Source: CAMLDH01 sp966250375 | Lineage (GTDB): Bacteria > Pseudomonadota > Gammaproteobacteria > Burkholderiales > Burkholderiaceae_D | Assembly (NCBI GenBank): GCA_966250375.1 | Contig: CBINHE010000015.1 | Span: 1 to 60,815 of the forward strand | Reading direction: 5' to 3' | Length of the DNA stretch: 60,815 nucleotides | In this document: positions 50,901 to 60,100 of the stretch, in pieces | How the letters are laid out: every line of letters starts with the position of its first letter | Position numbering within the stretch: position 1 is the first letter of the stretch | Notes under the pieces: model-generated | Database searches by the model: none | The model's input: the letters and a program-made list of their open reading frames with translations, nothing else | What the model was told of the DNA's origin: nothing | Translations under genes and position numbers: made by a program

Positions 50901-52441
50901 AAGTGCAGGAACTACCGTACGGCCGCGCAATTCCGGTGTTGATGATTACCGCGCTGGAAGACAACGTTTCGGTGGAACGCGCGTTCGCCGCCGGCGCCAG
51001 CGATTTCATTCCGAAGCCGATCCACTTCGCCGTGCTGTCGCAGCGCGTGCGACGCATTATCGAAGGCAATCGCGCCGAGAAACGCATCCGCCACATGGCG
51101 TACAACGATTTGCTCACCGGCTTGCCGAACCGCGCGTTGTTCTTCGATCAATTGGGGCGCCGCATCGATCAGGCGCGCCAGATCGGCACCACCGTTGCGG
51201 TGTTGTTTCTCGACCTCGATCGCTTCAAGTATGTGAACGACACGCTGGGCCATGACGTCGGCGATCGATTGCTGGTGGCGGTGGCGCAGCGCATTCGCCG
51301 CAGCGTGCGCAACGCCGACTGTGTCGCACGTCTGGGCGGCGATGAATTCACGGTAGTGCTGGCTGATGTGGCGGGCCCGACGGCCGCAGCTTCCGCTGCG
51401 CAGAATATCTGCCGCGCGCTGGCGACGCCGTTCCAGATCGATGGCCATGATATCTTCGTCACTGCCAGCGTCGGCATTTCGCTGTATCCGCACGATGGTA
51501 CCGACGTCGGCACGCTGTTGAAGCATGCCGATACCGCGATGTACCGCGCCAAAAAAACCAATACCGGTTTCCAGTTCTTCGAAGCCGCGATGGAGCAATC
51601 GATTTCCGAGCAAGTACGCATGGAGAACGACTTGCGCCGCGCACTGGAACGCGACGAACTGGAGGTGTTCTACCAGCCGCAGGCACGGCTGGATACAGGC
51701 GAAATTGTGGGAGCGGAAGCGCTGGTGCGCTGGCACCATCCGACCCGCGGTCTGGTGTCGCCGGTCGAATTCATTCCGCTGGCCGAAGAAACCGGTCTCA
51801 TCATCGCGCTCGGCGAATGGGTGCTGCGCACCGCATGCGCGCAGCTCCAGGCGTGGATCGAATCAGGCTGGGCACCGATGCGCGTGGCGGTGAATTTGTC
51901 GGTCAGGCAGTTGCTGCAAAAGGATTTCGCCGCGACGGTGGAGCAGGCTTTGGCCGACACCGGATTGCCGCCCCAACTGCTGGAGCTGGAAATCACCGAA
52001 AGCACACTGATGGAGCATGCCGAAGATACGTTGCAGGCCTTGCATCGGCTGCACGGCATCGGCGTGCGACTGACCATCGACGACTTCGGTACTGGTTACT
52101 CGTCGCTCGCGTATCTGAAGCGCTTCCCGGTCGACATCATCAAGATCGACCGCTCGTTCGTGCGTGATGTGCCGCATGACGCGGACGATGCCGCCATCGT
52201 CAAAGGAATCATTGCTCTGGCGCACAGCTTGCGCTTGGAGGTAGTGGCCGAAGGCGTCGAAACCGCGCCGCAGATCCGCTTCCTGAAAGAGCAATCGTGC
52301 GACATGTTGCAGGGTTTTTACATGAGCCGGCCCATACCGGCCGAAGAGTTCGCGCATTATGTAAAAAAGGAGCACCACACCCACTTGCAGATACAGTCGA
52401 CCAGTTTGTTTGCGGAAGGTAATGCCAATTCAATCCCATAA
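47939..52441 (+). CDS. Hybrid sensor kinase with three REC, HPt, GGDEF and EAL domains
   Basis: A 1500-residue inner-membrane signalling protein. Order: TM1 (about 14-33), periplasmic sensor of ~145 residues, TM2 (about 178-202), HAMP, HisKA with phospho-His in SHEVRTPLNG (~281), HATPase (NLMGNAVKFTE ~394; DTGIGM; GGTGLGLSI). Then REC1 (~515-630, VIVDIDTTDERG, somewhat degenerate), REC2 (~660-775, LMDCSMPEMDG), HPt (AHSIKGSSGNLG ~851), REC3 (~925-1045, LMDAVMPVMDG), GGDEF (RLGGDEF ~1131) and EAL (EALVRW ~1259; DDFGTGYSSL). All main catalytic motifs of the kinase, cyclase and phosphodiesterase look intact. A whole phosphorelay and c-di-GMP output are thus in one chain. The upstream binding protein may supply the signal. 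Confidence 0.93.
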   Translation: MFRAYLRRTGFRRQLTVIVTGAILCLALFSSIMNSWEASRSMEGYLVEQGEHITDNLARQSTLAVLYHSSDNAHDGVTTTLAFPDVLHVEITDAEHRVLLSQAKTGVVRPANKVRDVNVKITRAVLEGETYDEWRFGAPIYGGQTDGISPFEVQESRPQLLGYVHVVLGKGTLHRLVASLFIGNLAITLSFAIVLLGMMRLLTRHLIRPLNALSQLMGRAEAGESGMRATPEGPRDISDMALAFNKMMHVLEERELELKHSRDEAVRAALMKAQFAATVSHEVRTPLNGVVGMLDLLKEMRLTKRQQECVEVAWNSSRTLVDLINDILDFSKMEAGKLELEEIDFDLRKLVEEVIELLAKQAQQKGLEIGYLLAPDVPERIKGDSLRLRQVLLNLMGNAVKFTERGEVALRISCCKTGEDRLRLRFDVSDTGIGMDEDAVQHVFESFAQADRSTTRKYGGTGLGLSICKHLVQLMDGEIGVSSQRGQGSTFWFAIGCTAGADTPAIAGDHALAGARVLIVDESDIVRGFLEQNLARYGMVCNAVRNGGEALLELQRAQQDGMPYQLVIVDIDTTDERGADLARRIRADAMLSSMRLLLLDRYGSPAADNALGTDMCLGKPLQLHRLLDAIRTLLGDEDSNAAAAALQPAQGSQEVVAKEFRVLVAEDNRTNQMVAAGMLAINGCHCEFAVNGREAMEAARSNRFDLILMDCSMPEMDGYEATSHIRNFEESQNRHTPIVAMTANTQHGDAEKCLEAGMDDYLAKPITLVDLRSKLARWLPRSLPMPRTEPSSWSATEIEGNALDLMVFDKLREILGPALQQAVTPFLEDTPIYLEQLEQAVVKGDPDTARAMAHSIKGSSGNLGAIILSQLAKEAEEFALAQKIDEIGPLLPQLHSAFGAVAAQLGNEVYIEDRLSAKQDEEIAQVLVVDDDRSTRSALRYTLQRDGFRVEEAADGAQALQMLKRLQPDVILMDAVMPVMDGFTACAKVQELPYGRAIPVLMITALEDNVSVERAFAAGASDFIPKPIHFAVLSQRVRRIIEGNRAEKRIRHMAYNDLLTGLPNRALFFDQLGRRIDQARQIGTTVAVLFLDLDRFKYVNDTLGHDVGDRLLVAVAQRIRRSVRNADCVARLGGDEFTVVLADVAGPTAAASAAQNICRALATPFQIDGHDIFVTASVGISLYPHDGTDVGTLLKHADTAMYRAKKTNTGFQFFEAAMEQSISEQVRMENDLRRALERDELEVFYQPQARLDTGEIVGAEALVRWHHPTRGLVSPVEFIPLAEETGLIIALGEWVLRTACAQLQAWIESGWAPMRVAVNLSVRQLLQKDFAATVEQALADTGLPPQLLELEITESTLMEHAEDTLQALHRLHGIGVRLTIDDFGTGYSSLAYLKRFPVDIIKIDRSFVRDVPHDADDAAIVKGIIALAHSLRLEVVAEGVETAPQIRFLKEQSCDMLQGFYMSRPIPAEEFAHYVKKEHHTHLQIQSTSLFAEGNANSIP

Positions 52442-52449
52442 ACCCATAA

Positions 52450-52687
52450 ACGCGACATGAAATCGCGTCTTTTTCTGCCGGGTTGTTTCGGTGTTCCAGT
52501 GGAACAGCCTCCTCCTTGCAGGAGACTTCCCCTGCGTGTCGGGCCTCACACGCAATCCCTCTTCACTTCGTGAAGAGGGATGCTATTTACACCCTTCTCC
52601 CTCCGGGAGACGGGATAGGGAATCAAAGCACTGCTTGACGGGCGGCGTCTAGCCCGATGAAAAAATCTATCGTTTCATTGGTCGTGT
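52450..52687. mobile_element. MITE-like element, copy 2 (238 bp)
   Basis: The left end ACGCGACATGAAATCGCGTC and the right end TTTCATTGGTCGTGT are imperfect inverted repeats, and the interior shares GTTTCGGTGTTCCAGTGGAA with copy 1 at 34674. It is longer than copy 1 because of added hairpins: ATCCCTCTTCAC-ttc-GTGAAGAGGGAT (52555-52581) and a CTCCCTCCGGGAG-type hairpin like those near 6091 and 8527. No coding frame. Confidence 0.65.
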
Positions 52688-53127
52688 GATGGATTCAGTC
52701 GCCAACGCAACAAATTCGCTACCGGTGTGATCGCGCTCTCCATGCGTAACAATGCGTCGCCCAAGTCGAGCCGCTGCATCGATTCCCCCCTGCGCTTATC
52801 GATCCATGCCCCGTATCCGATTGCCCTGTGCGCGGTTCAATCTCCGTCGTTGCAGTTATTGCAATGCTTGCCAGCAGTGCTGCGCCAATTTTGACCACGA
52901 TGTTTGTCTTCGAGGGAAGAGGAGTGGCAGTCATTGCGTTGTTGAATTTGCGTAAAAACTATCAACTGTGGTTTTTTTAAAAGGTCAGATCGAAAAATTG
53001 GTAAATCAATACTGATATTTATCAAAAAGTCGGCATTCTACGTCCAACTTCTAGAAATACACGAATACATGACCTACAATGGTTTTGTGCGGTGCACCAA
53101 TGTGTGGCATGGCAGAAAGGACCTCTC
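52688..53127. other. Intergenic region without a supported gene
   Basis: A 71-codon minus-strand frame at 52719-52934 has a hydrophobic stretch but no ribosome-binding site and no recognisable homology. I see no other feature besides the ribosome-binding site of the next gene. Confidence 0.4.
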
Positions 53128-53829
53128 ATGAACTCAACCGATATTTTCACGAATGCTTTTTCCAGTATGAGTGCGGCCGGACGCGAGGCGGATGCAGTAC
53201 CCAGCAAACCCGCAGTGCGCGTCAAGGAATTATCCGAGCGTGACCGTCGCCGTTTGCTAATGCATTTTCTTGGGCTCAACAACAGCGATCGATTATTGCG
53301 TTTTGGTGCCGCCTTGCCGGACGAAGTGATTACCAAGTATGTGCAGCGCATCGATTTCATTCGCGACACCCTGTTTGGCGTGTATGACAGCAAGCTCAAG
53401 CTGATGGGGGTCGGCCACTTGGCATTTGCGTCACGCGATGCGTTGCCGGCCATTCATGGTGCGACCGACAAGGAGCGCGTGGTGGGGTTTGGCGTGTCGG
53501 TATCGGAAGTGGCGCGCGGCATGGGCATTGGGTCGAAACTGTTCGAGCGTGCGGCAATCCATTGCCGTAATGAAGATGTCGACACCTTGTCCATGCATTG
53601 CCTTGCAACCAACCAAATCATGATTCATATCGCAAAGAAATCCGGTATGGAAATCCATCGCGACTACGGCGAAACAGATGCTTATCTGAAATTGTCGCCA
53701 CGCAGTCCGGGCAGCGTGATGCAAGAAGCAGTCGAGGAGCAAGTTGCCACGCTTGATTACGATATCAAGGTGAATACATGTGCAGTGGCGAAGCTTTTCA
53801 ACAATCTGCGCGGATTCAAAGCCGACTGA
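53128..53829 (+). CDS. GNAT-family N-acetyltransferase
   Basis: A 233-residue protein from the ATG at 53128 (ribosome-binding site AAAGGA); the frame opens at 53092. The GNAT core is visible: an early strand/helix with RLLRFGAALPDE, GVGHLAFASR (beta 4 region), then the acetyl-CoA motif A as VSEVARGMGIGSKLFERAAI (Q/RxxGxG/A type), and a C-terminal SGMEIHRDYGETDAYLKL. The ~40-residue N-terminus is variable. The acceptor substrate is unknown. It lies just before the convergent Lrp-family gene. Confidence 0.85.
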   Translation: MNSTDIFTNAFSSMSAAGREADAVPSKPAVRVKELSERDRRRLLMHFLGLNNSDRLLRFGAALPDEVITKYVQRIDFIRDTLFGVYDSKLKLMGVGHLAFASRDALPAIHGATDKERVVGFGVSVSEVARGMGIGSKLFERAAIHCRNEDVDTLSMHCLATNQIMIHIAKKSGMEIHRDYGETDAYLKLSPRSPGSVMQEAVEEQVATLDYDIKVNTCAVAKLFNNLRGFKAD

Positions 53830-53850
53830 TGGTTTGCCGCGATAGCGTTG

Positions 53851-54357
53851 TCAAGTCAAGGGCAACGCTGTCGTATCTTTAATTCGTTGCAGCGCAAAAC
53901 TCGACTTCACATCCAGCACCGACGGATGGCGCAGCAAGGTCTCCATCATGAAGTTCGAGAAATGCTCCATGTCCTCGACGTGGACGCGCAGCAGGTAATC
54001 CATTTCGCCTGTCATCGCATAACATGCGACCACCTCGGGCCAGTTCGCCACCGATATCGCAAAGTTGGCACGCGGCGATGCAGCGCCTGCACGCGTACTG
54101 CCTGCCGGCGCTGCATCGCTATGCTTTTCCAGCCGCACATTCACGTATGCCAGCAAACCCAAGCCGATCTTTTCCGGAGCCAGCAATGCGACATACTGCC
54201 GGATCACGCCTGCTTCTTCCAGGCGCTTGATGCGCCGCAGGCACGGCGACGGCGAAAGGTTCACGCGTTCTGCGACTTCCTGGTTGGTCAAGCGGCCATC
54301 GGATTGCAGGATTGCGAGAATTTTGCGATCGGTTTTGTCCAGGTCAATCGGCATCAT
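53851..54357 (-). CDS. Lrp/AsnC-family transcriptional regulator
   Basis: A 168-residue feast/famine regulator. The N-terminal helix-turn-helix is DKTDRKILAILQSDGRLTNQ...VAERVNLSPSPCLRRIKRLE. The C-terminal RAM domain has VVACYAMTGEMDYLLRVHVE. An insertion between the two (about residues 82-95, Ala/Gly/Ser-rich) is unusual. It is divergent from hpd-phhA, so regulation of phenylalanine/tyrosine catabolism in response to an amino acid is likely. Two adjacent ATG codons (54357, 54354) are both possible starts. Confidence 0.9.
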   Translation of the reverse strand: MMPIDLDKTDRKILAILQSDGRLTNQEVAERVNLSPSPCLRRIKRLEEAGVIRQYVALLAPEKIGLGLLAYVNVRLEKHSDAAPAGSTRAGAASPRANFAISVANWPEVVACYAMTGEMDYLLRVHVEDMEHFSNFMMETLLRHPSVLDVKSSFALQRIKDTTALPLT

Positions 54358-54382
54358 AAATCACCCTAAAATTAACGATATG

Positions 54383-54397
54383 AGCAATACTATTGCT
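54383..54397. promoter_or_regulatory. Candidate Lrp-type operator
   Basis: AGCAATACTATTGCT is a perfect inverted repeat (6-bp arms, 3-base centre) in the gap between the divergent Lrp-family gene and hpd. A second, weaker repeat, AATTG-tttg-CAATT, lies at 54417-54430. Length, symmetry and AT-rich centre fit Lrp/AsnC operators, but no experimental consensus was matched. Confidence 0.5.
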
Positions 54398-54483
54398 GAA
54401 ATTTCATTTTTGTGGGAATTGTTTGCAATTTTATGCCATTCGGACGCGCCTATACTGTGTATATAACAAGTTAGGAGGCATGC

Positions 54484-55614
54484 ATGGATTTCCACGCTTG
54501 GGCCAACCCGATGGGTACCGACGGCTTTGAATTTATCGAGTATGCGGCGCCGGACCCCAAAGCGCTCGGTGCGCTGTTCGAACAGATGGGCTTTACGGCA
54601 ATCGCCAGACATCGGCACAAGGACGTGACCTTGTATCGCCAAGGCGAAATCAATTTCATCATCAACGCAGAGCAGGATTCATTTGCGCAGCGCTTTGCGC
54701 GCCAGCATGGTCCGTCGATTTGCGCGATCGCGTTTCGTGTCAACGATGCGGCATACGCTTACAAGCGCGCGCTGGAATTGGGCGCGTGGGGTTTCGACAA
54801 CAAGACCGGTCCGATGGAATTGAATATTCCGGCGATCAAGGGCATCGGCGATTCGCTGATTTATTTCGTTGATCGCTGGCGCGGCAAGGATGGTGCAAAA
54901 GGAGTTGCGTTCGGCGCGATTGGCGACATCAGCATCTACGATGTCGATTTTGTCGCTATTCCGGGCGCGCTTGCCAATCCGAAAGGCCATGGCTTGACCT
55001 ACATCGACCATCTGACGCACAACGTGCATCGCGGCCGCATGAAAGAGTGGGCGGAGTTCTACGAAGGCCTGTTCAATTTCCGCGAGATCCGTTATTTCGA
55101 TATCGAAGGCAAGTTAACCGGCCTGAAGTCGAAAGCGATGACCTCCCCATGCGGCAAGATCCGTATTCCGATCAATGAATCGTCCGACGACAAATCGCAA
55201 ATCGCTGAATATCTCGACTTGTACCATGGTGAGGGCATCCAGCATATTGCGCTCGGCACCGACGACATTTACGGCACGGTGGAGCGCTTGAGGACGAGCC
55301 AGGTGGTGTTCCAGGACACGATCGAAACTTATTACGATCTGGTCGATCGGCGCTTGCCGGCGCATGGAGAAAAGCTGGATGAATTGCGGCGTTTGTGCAT
55401 CCTGATCGACGGCAACAGTAACGCGACGCAGCGTGAATTGCTGCTGCAAATTTTCACGCAAACCGTGATCGGGCCGATTTTCTTTGAAATCATTCAGCGT
55501 AAAGGCGACCAAGGTTTCGGGGAGGGCAATTTCCGCGCATTGTTCGAATCGATCGAGCTTGATCAGATCAAGCGCGGCGTACTCAAAGACAAAAACGACA
55601 GTACGTCGGCTTGA
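54484..55614 (+). CDS. hpd: 4-Hydroxyphenylpyruvate dioxygenase
   Basis: Fe(II)-dependent dioxygenase that turns 4-hydroxyphenylpyruvate into homogentisate in tyrosine catabolism. The 376-residue protein has the two vicinal-oxygen-chelate halves. Iron ligands are His in TYIDHLTHNV, His in GIQHIALGT and Glu in GPIFFEIIQRKGDQGFGEGN. A strong ribosome-binding site (TTAGGAGG) precedes the ATG. It is the first gene of an operon with phhA, 8 bases away, and is divergent from an Lrp-type regulator. Homogentisate dioxygenase genes are not in the window. Confidence 0.97.
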   Translation: MDFHAWANPMGTDGFEFIEYAAPDPKALGALFEQMGFTAIARHRHKDVTLYRQGEINFIINAEQDSFAQRFARQHGPSICAIAFRVNDAAYAYKRALELGAWGFDNKTGPMELNIPAIKGIGDSLIYFVDRWRGKDGAKGVAFGAIGDISIYDVDFVAIPGALANPKGHGLTYIDHLTHNVHRGRMKEWAEFYEGLFNFREIRYFDIEGKLTGLKSKAMTSPCGKIRIPINESSDDKSQIAEYLDLYHGEGIQHIALGTDDIYGTVERLRTSQVVFQDTIETYYDLVDRRLPAHGEKLDELRRLCILIDGNSNATQRELLLQIFTQTVIGPIFFEIIQRKGDQGFGEGNFRALFESIELDQIKRGVLKDKNDSTSA

Positions 55615-55622
55615 GGGGGAAT

Positions 55623-56510
55623 ATGGATACCATCGATACCAAAGTCGACCAAGCTGATTTTTTCAAAACACTGGCGGAAAAATCTGACGGCAGCACTTTG
55701 CGCGGCGACTATTCGCTGGCCGATGCGCACTATGTGGTTCAGCAGGATTGGACAGCGTATACGCCGGCGCAGCATGCGTTGTGGCGCAAGTTGTACGAGC
55801 GCCAGGCGAAGTTACTGCCGGGGCGTGCATGCGATGTAGTCATCGAGAGTCTGGCAAAGATGAATGCCGCCGATGGCATTCCGGATTTCGACCGCACATC
55901 GGATACGCTGTTCAAGGCAACTGGCTGGCGCCTGGTTGCGGTGCCCGGGCTAGTTCCCGACCAGACTTTCTTCGAGCATCTCGCCGCACGCCGCTTCCCG
56001 GTGACGGTCTGGCTCCGCGCACCGCATGAGTTTGATTACATCGTCGAGCCTGATGTGTTCCACGATTTTTTCGGACACGTGCCGCTGCTGTTCAATCCGG
56101 TTTTTGCCGATCATCTGCAAGAATACGGCAAGGGCGGATTGAAGGCGCTGCAACTCGACGGCTTGAAATATCTGGCGCGCCTGTATTGGTACACCGTCGA
56201 GTTCGGCCTGATCCGAGGTCCGGAAGGCTTGCGTGCGTACGGTGCCGGCATTCTGTCGTCCGGTGGCGAGATCGAGTATTGCCTGGCCAGCCCTGTGCCG
56301 CGTCGCATCCATCTTGATGTGGAGCGCGTGATGCGCACTCTGTACAAGATCGATTCGTACCAGGAAACCTACTTCGTGATCGACAGTTTCAAGCAGTTGT
56401 TTGACGATACTGCGCCTGATTTCGCGCCGATCTACGCAAGGTTGAAACCCCTTGAGCCGCTACCTGCCGATAGCCTGTTGGCGGGCGAAGGGAATATTCC
56501 TATTGCATAA
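55623..56510 (+). CDS. phhA: Phenylalanine 4-monooxygenase
   Basis: Pterin- and iron-dependent hydroxylase making tyrosine from phenylalanine, feeding into the hpd step. The 295-residue protein has the family core. The iron ligands are two His in DVFHDFFGHVPLL and a Glu in YWYTVEFGLI, and GAGILSSGGEIEYCL follows. There is no regulatory ACT domain, which is normal for bacterial forms. A GAGGGGGA ribosome-binding site before 55623 fixes the start; a slightly longer frame exists. A pterin carbinolamine dehydratase gene is not visible nearby. Confidence 0.97.
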   Translation: MDTIDTKVDQADFFKTLAEKSDGSTLRGDYSLADAHYVVQQDWTAYTPAQHALWRKLYERQAKLLPGRACDVVIESLAKMNAADGIPDFDRTSDTLFKATGWRLVAVPGLVPDQTFFEHLAARRFPVTVWLRAPHEFDYIVEPDVFHDFFGHVPLLFNPVFADHLQEYGKGGLKALQLDGLKYLARLYWYTVEFGLIRGPEGLRAYGAGILSSGGEIEYCLASPVPRRIHLDVERVMRTLYKIDSYQETYFVIDSFKQLFDDTAPDFAPIYARLKPLEPLPADSLLAGEGNIPIA

Positions 56511-56591
56511 AAAAAGCGGGTTCTGCGGTCAGTTGCGGAGTCCGCAATCGGTAATAAGGATCGAAGGAAACGGTTTGATTTGTTGGCGCAA

Positions 56592-56882
56592 TCACACCAT
56601 TGGGCCGACCCGAAAATGGCGTTTGAGATAGGAGAAAAATTCCTCCGGCGTTACCTTGCCGTCCTTGTCAGCATCGATTTCTTCAAAACGTTTTGCAATG
56701 CCTGCCATTTTGCCGGTCTCTGCTTCTGCCCAAGTCAGGGCAAGGTCGCCATTCGCATCGGCAGCGTGGAAGCGCTCGGCAAAACTGTCTTGCGGCCGCG
56801 CCTTGGAAGTGAACGATTGCGCCAGTACTACGCTGAAAATGAATAGCACTGCAATAACAACGGAGAGAGAGGCCGTTTGCAT
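56592..56882 (-). CDS. Small exported EF-hand protein
   Basis: A 96-residue protein with a signal peptide or anchor (MQTASLSVVIAVLFIFSVVL...) and two EF-hand loops: DANGDLALTWAE (about residues 42-53) and DADKDGKVTPEE (about 70-81). Both keep Asp at loop positions 1 and 3 and Glu at 12, so calcium binding is likely. Its role is unknown. It stands alone between phhA and the indolepyruvate oxidoreductase gene, on the opposite strand. Confidence 0.8.
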   Translation of the reverse strand: MQTASLSVVIAVLFIFSVVLAQSFTSKARPQDSFAERFHAADANGDLALTWAEAETGKMAGIAKRFEEIDADKDGKVTPEEFFSYLKRHFRVGPMV

Positions 56883-57135
56883 GGATCAACCTTTGGATAA
56901 ATTGTTGCTGAATGGGCTTTTTGCTATTTAAAAACAGACAGCCCATTTGCCCTATTGTATTTACGGCTTGTTACACCTCTATGACGGATTTGGCGTGTTG
57001 CACCGTGCATTGAGCAGGATAGCCGCCTGTGCTAATGTATAAAATGTCAGAACGAAAACGATTCGCTCACAAAGCGCGTCAGTTTGACGGCGATACCATC
57101 GCACCCAAAGACACAATTTTTGGTTTGGAGACTGA

Positions 57136-60100
57136 ATGAACGCACCGCACCCTTCTGCGCAGTCGCTATTGCAGGACCGACTGCCGACCGATATTTCCCT
57201 CGATGACAAATACACGCTGGAGCGCGGCCGCGTTTTCATCACCGGCATCCAGGCGATGATCCGCTTGCCGATGTTACAGCGGCAGCGTGACATCAAGGCA
57301 GGATTGAATACCGCAGGTTTTATCACCGGCTATCGCGGATCACCATTAGGCAGCGTCGATCAGACTGCCATCAAGGCAAAAAAATATCTCGACGCGCATC
57401 ACGTCAAATTTCACCCCGGCATGAACGAAGACTTGGCCGCCACCAGCGTGTGGGGCACGCAGCAGGTCAACCTGTTTCCGGGCGCGCAATACGATGGTGT
57501 ATTCGGCTTGTGGTACGGCAAGGGGCCGGGCGTGGATCGCTGCGGCGACGTGTTCAAGCATGCCAACATGGCTGGCACCTCCAAACACGGCGGCGTGCTG
57601 GTATTGGCTGGCGACGACCATGCGGCAAAATCGTCAACGACCGCACATCAAAGCGAACACATTCTGAAAGCGTGCGGCATTCCTGTGTTGTACCCGTCGT
57701 CGGTGCAGGAATATCTCGACTATGGTCTGCACGGATGGGCGATGAGTCGCTACACCGGTTTGTGGGTTGCGATGAAATGCGTGACCGACATCGTCGAATC
57801 GGGCGCATCGGTCGATCTCGATCCAGACCGTGTGCAAATCGTCATCCCTTCCGAATTTGCGTTGCCGCCCGATGGCTTGAACATCCGCAACCCGGATGCC
57901 GTGCTGGATCAGGAAGCGCGGATGAACAGTTATAAATGGTATGCGGCACTCGCGTATACCCGCGCCAACAAGTTGAACCGGATCATCTGGGACAGCCCGC
58001 ATGCGCGCATCGGCATCATCACTGCCGGCAAGTCTTATCTCGATACGCGTCAGGCGCTGGCCGACCTCGGCATCGACGAACATGTCGCGCACGACATCGG
58101 TATCCGCCTGTACAAGGTCGGCATGACGTGGCCGCTGGAATCGGAAGGCGTGCGCGAATTTGCGCAAGGACTGGAAGAAATCCTGGTGGTGGAAGAAAAA
58201 CGCCAGATTCTCGAATACCAATTGAAGGAAGAGTTATACAACTGGCGCGACGATGTGCGTCCGCGCGTGGTCGGCAAGTTCGACGATACCGGCGAATGGA
58301 GCAATACCCACCGCGAAGGTCATGGCCATTGGCTGTTGCCGGCAACCTATGAATTGAATCCGGCGCAAATTGCACGCGCGATTGCGACGCGCATTTCCAA
58401 ATACTTCGCCGGCCATCCGGTTGAGCAGCGCGTGAAAGAGCGCATCGCTTATCTGGAAGCGAAAGAAGCAGTGCTGAAAGTGCATGGCGCCAAGCCCGAT
58501 CCGAACAAAGACCGCATTCCGCATTTCTGCTCAGGCTGCCCGCACAACACGTCCACCAAGGTGCCGGAAGGCAGCCGTGCGCTGGCCGGTATCGGTTGCC
58601 ATTACATGGTGTTGTGGATGGATCGCGAAACGTCGACCTTCACGCACATGGGCGCGGAAGGTGTGACCTGGGTCGGACAGGCACCGTTCACCAACGAAAA
58701 GCATGTCTTCACCAACCTCGGCGACGGCACGTATTTCCATTCTGGCCTTCTGGCAATTCGTGCAGCGGTCGCGGCCAAGGTCAACATCACCTACAAGATC
58801 CTGTACAACGATGCGGTCGCAATGACTGGCGGCCAAGCCGTGGATGGCCCGCTCGACCCGGCGATGATCTCGCGTCAGATCGCCGCCGAAGGCGTAAGCC
58901 CGATCATCGTCGTCACTGATGAGCCGGATAAATATCCCGCCGGTTACGACTGGGCATCCGGCGTTACTATCCGCCATCGCAGCGAACTGGACGCAGTGCA
59001 GCGTGAATTGCGCGAAGCAAAAGGCGTATCGGCGATGATTTACGATCAGACCTGCGCGTCGGAAAAACGCCGCCGCCGCAAGCGCGGTGCGTATCCCGAC
59101 CCGGCCAAGCGTGCCGTGATCAATGAAGCGGTATGCGAAGGGTGCGGCGATTGCAGCGTGCAATCAAACTGCCTGTCAGTCGAGCCGCTGGAAACCGATT
59201 TCGGTCGCAAGCGGCAAATCAACCAGTCGTCGTGTAACAAGGATTTTTCGTGTGTCACCGGTTTCTGCCCGAGCTTCGTCACCGTCGAAGGCGGCAATCT
59301 GAAAAAGCCCAAGCGCGCGCACGCGGCACTGCCGCAAGCCGATGATGCGTTCCAATTGCCCATGCCTGTACTACCCACGACTGAATCGGCCTACGGCATT
59401 CTGGTCGCCGGCATCGGCGGTACCGGTGTGGTGACCGTTGGTGAGATCCTCGCGATGGCGGCGCATATCGAAGGCAAGGGATGTTCGGTGCTCGACATGA
59501 GCGGTCTTGCGCAAAAAGGCGGACCGGTAATGTCGCATGTGCGACTGGCGGACCGCCCTGACGATATTTATTCGACCCGGGTTGGCACTGGCGCCGCAGA
59601 TTTGGTGATCGGATGCGATGTCATCGTCACTGCCAGCCGCGATGCATTGACGCGCATGGGGGAAGGGCGCACGCATGCGGTGGTGAATTCGACCGGCACG
59701 CCAACTGCGGCCTTCGTGAAGAATCCGAACTGGCAATTCCCGGGTGCTGCGGCGGAGAACGATATTCGCACCGCCTGCGGCAACGATCGCGTCGATTTCA
59801 TTGATGCCGGCAAGATCGCCACTGCATTGATGGGCGACGCCATCGCCACCAATATGTTCATGTTGGGTTATGCGTGGCAAAAAGGCTGGGTGCCATTATC
59901 GGAAGCCGCGATCGCCAAGGCGATTGAATTGAACGCAGTATCGGTTGATTTCAACAAACAGGCGTTCACGTGGGGCCGTATCGCTGCGCATGATTTCGCA
60001 TCGGTGCAGAAACTGGTGAAGGCGAATGACAACACGGAACAAGTGATCGAGTTCAAGCGTGCGCCGACGCTCAACGATATCGTTAGCAAGCGCGTCGATT

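Noticed and set aside
50912..51739. 275-codon open frame on the minus strand
   Set aside because: Antisense to the REC3-GGDEF part of the kinase, no recognisable motif.
52719..52934. 71-codon minus-strand frame with a hydrophobic stretch
   Set aside because: Looks like a signal segment but lacks a ribosome-binding site, and the second half has low-quality composition; not enough to call a gene.
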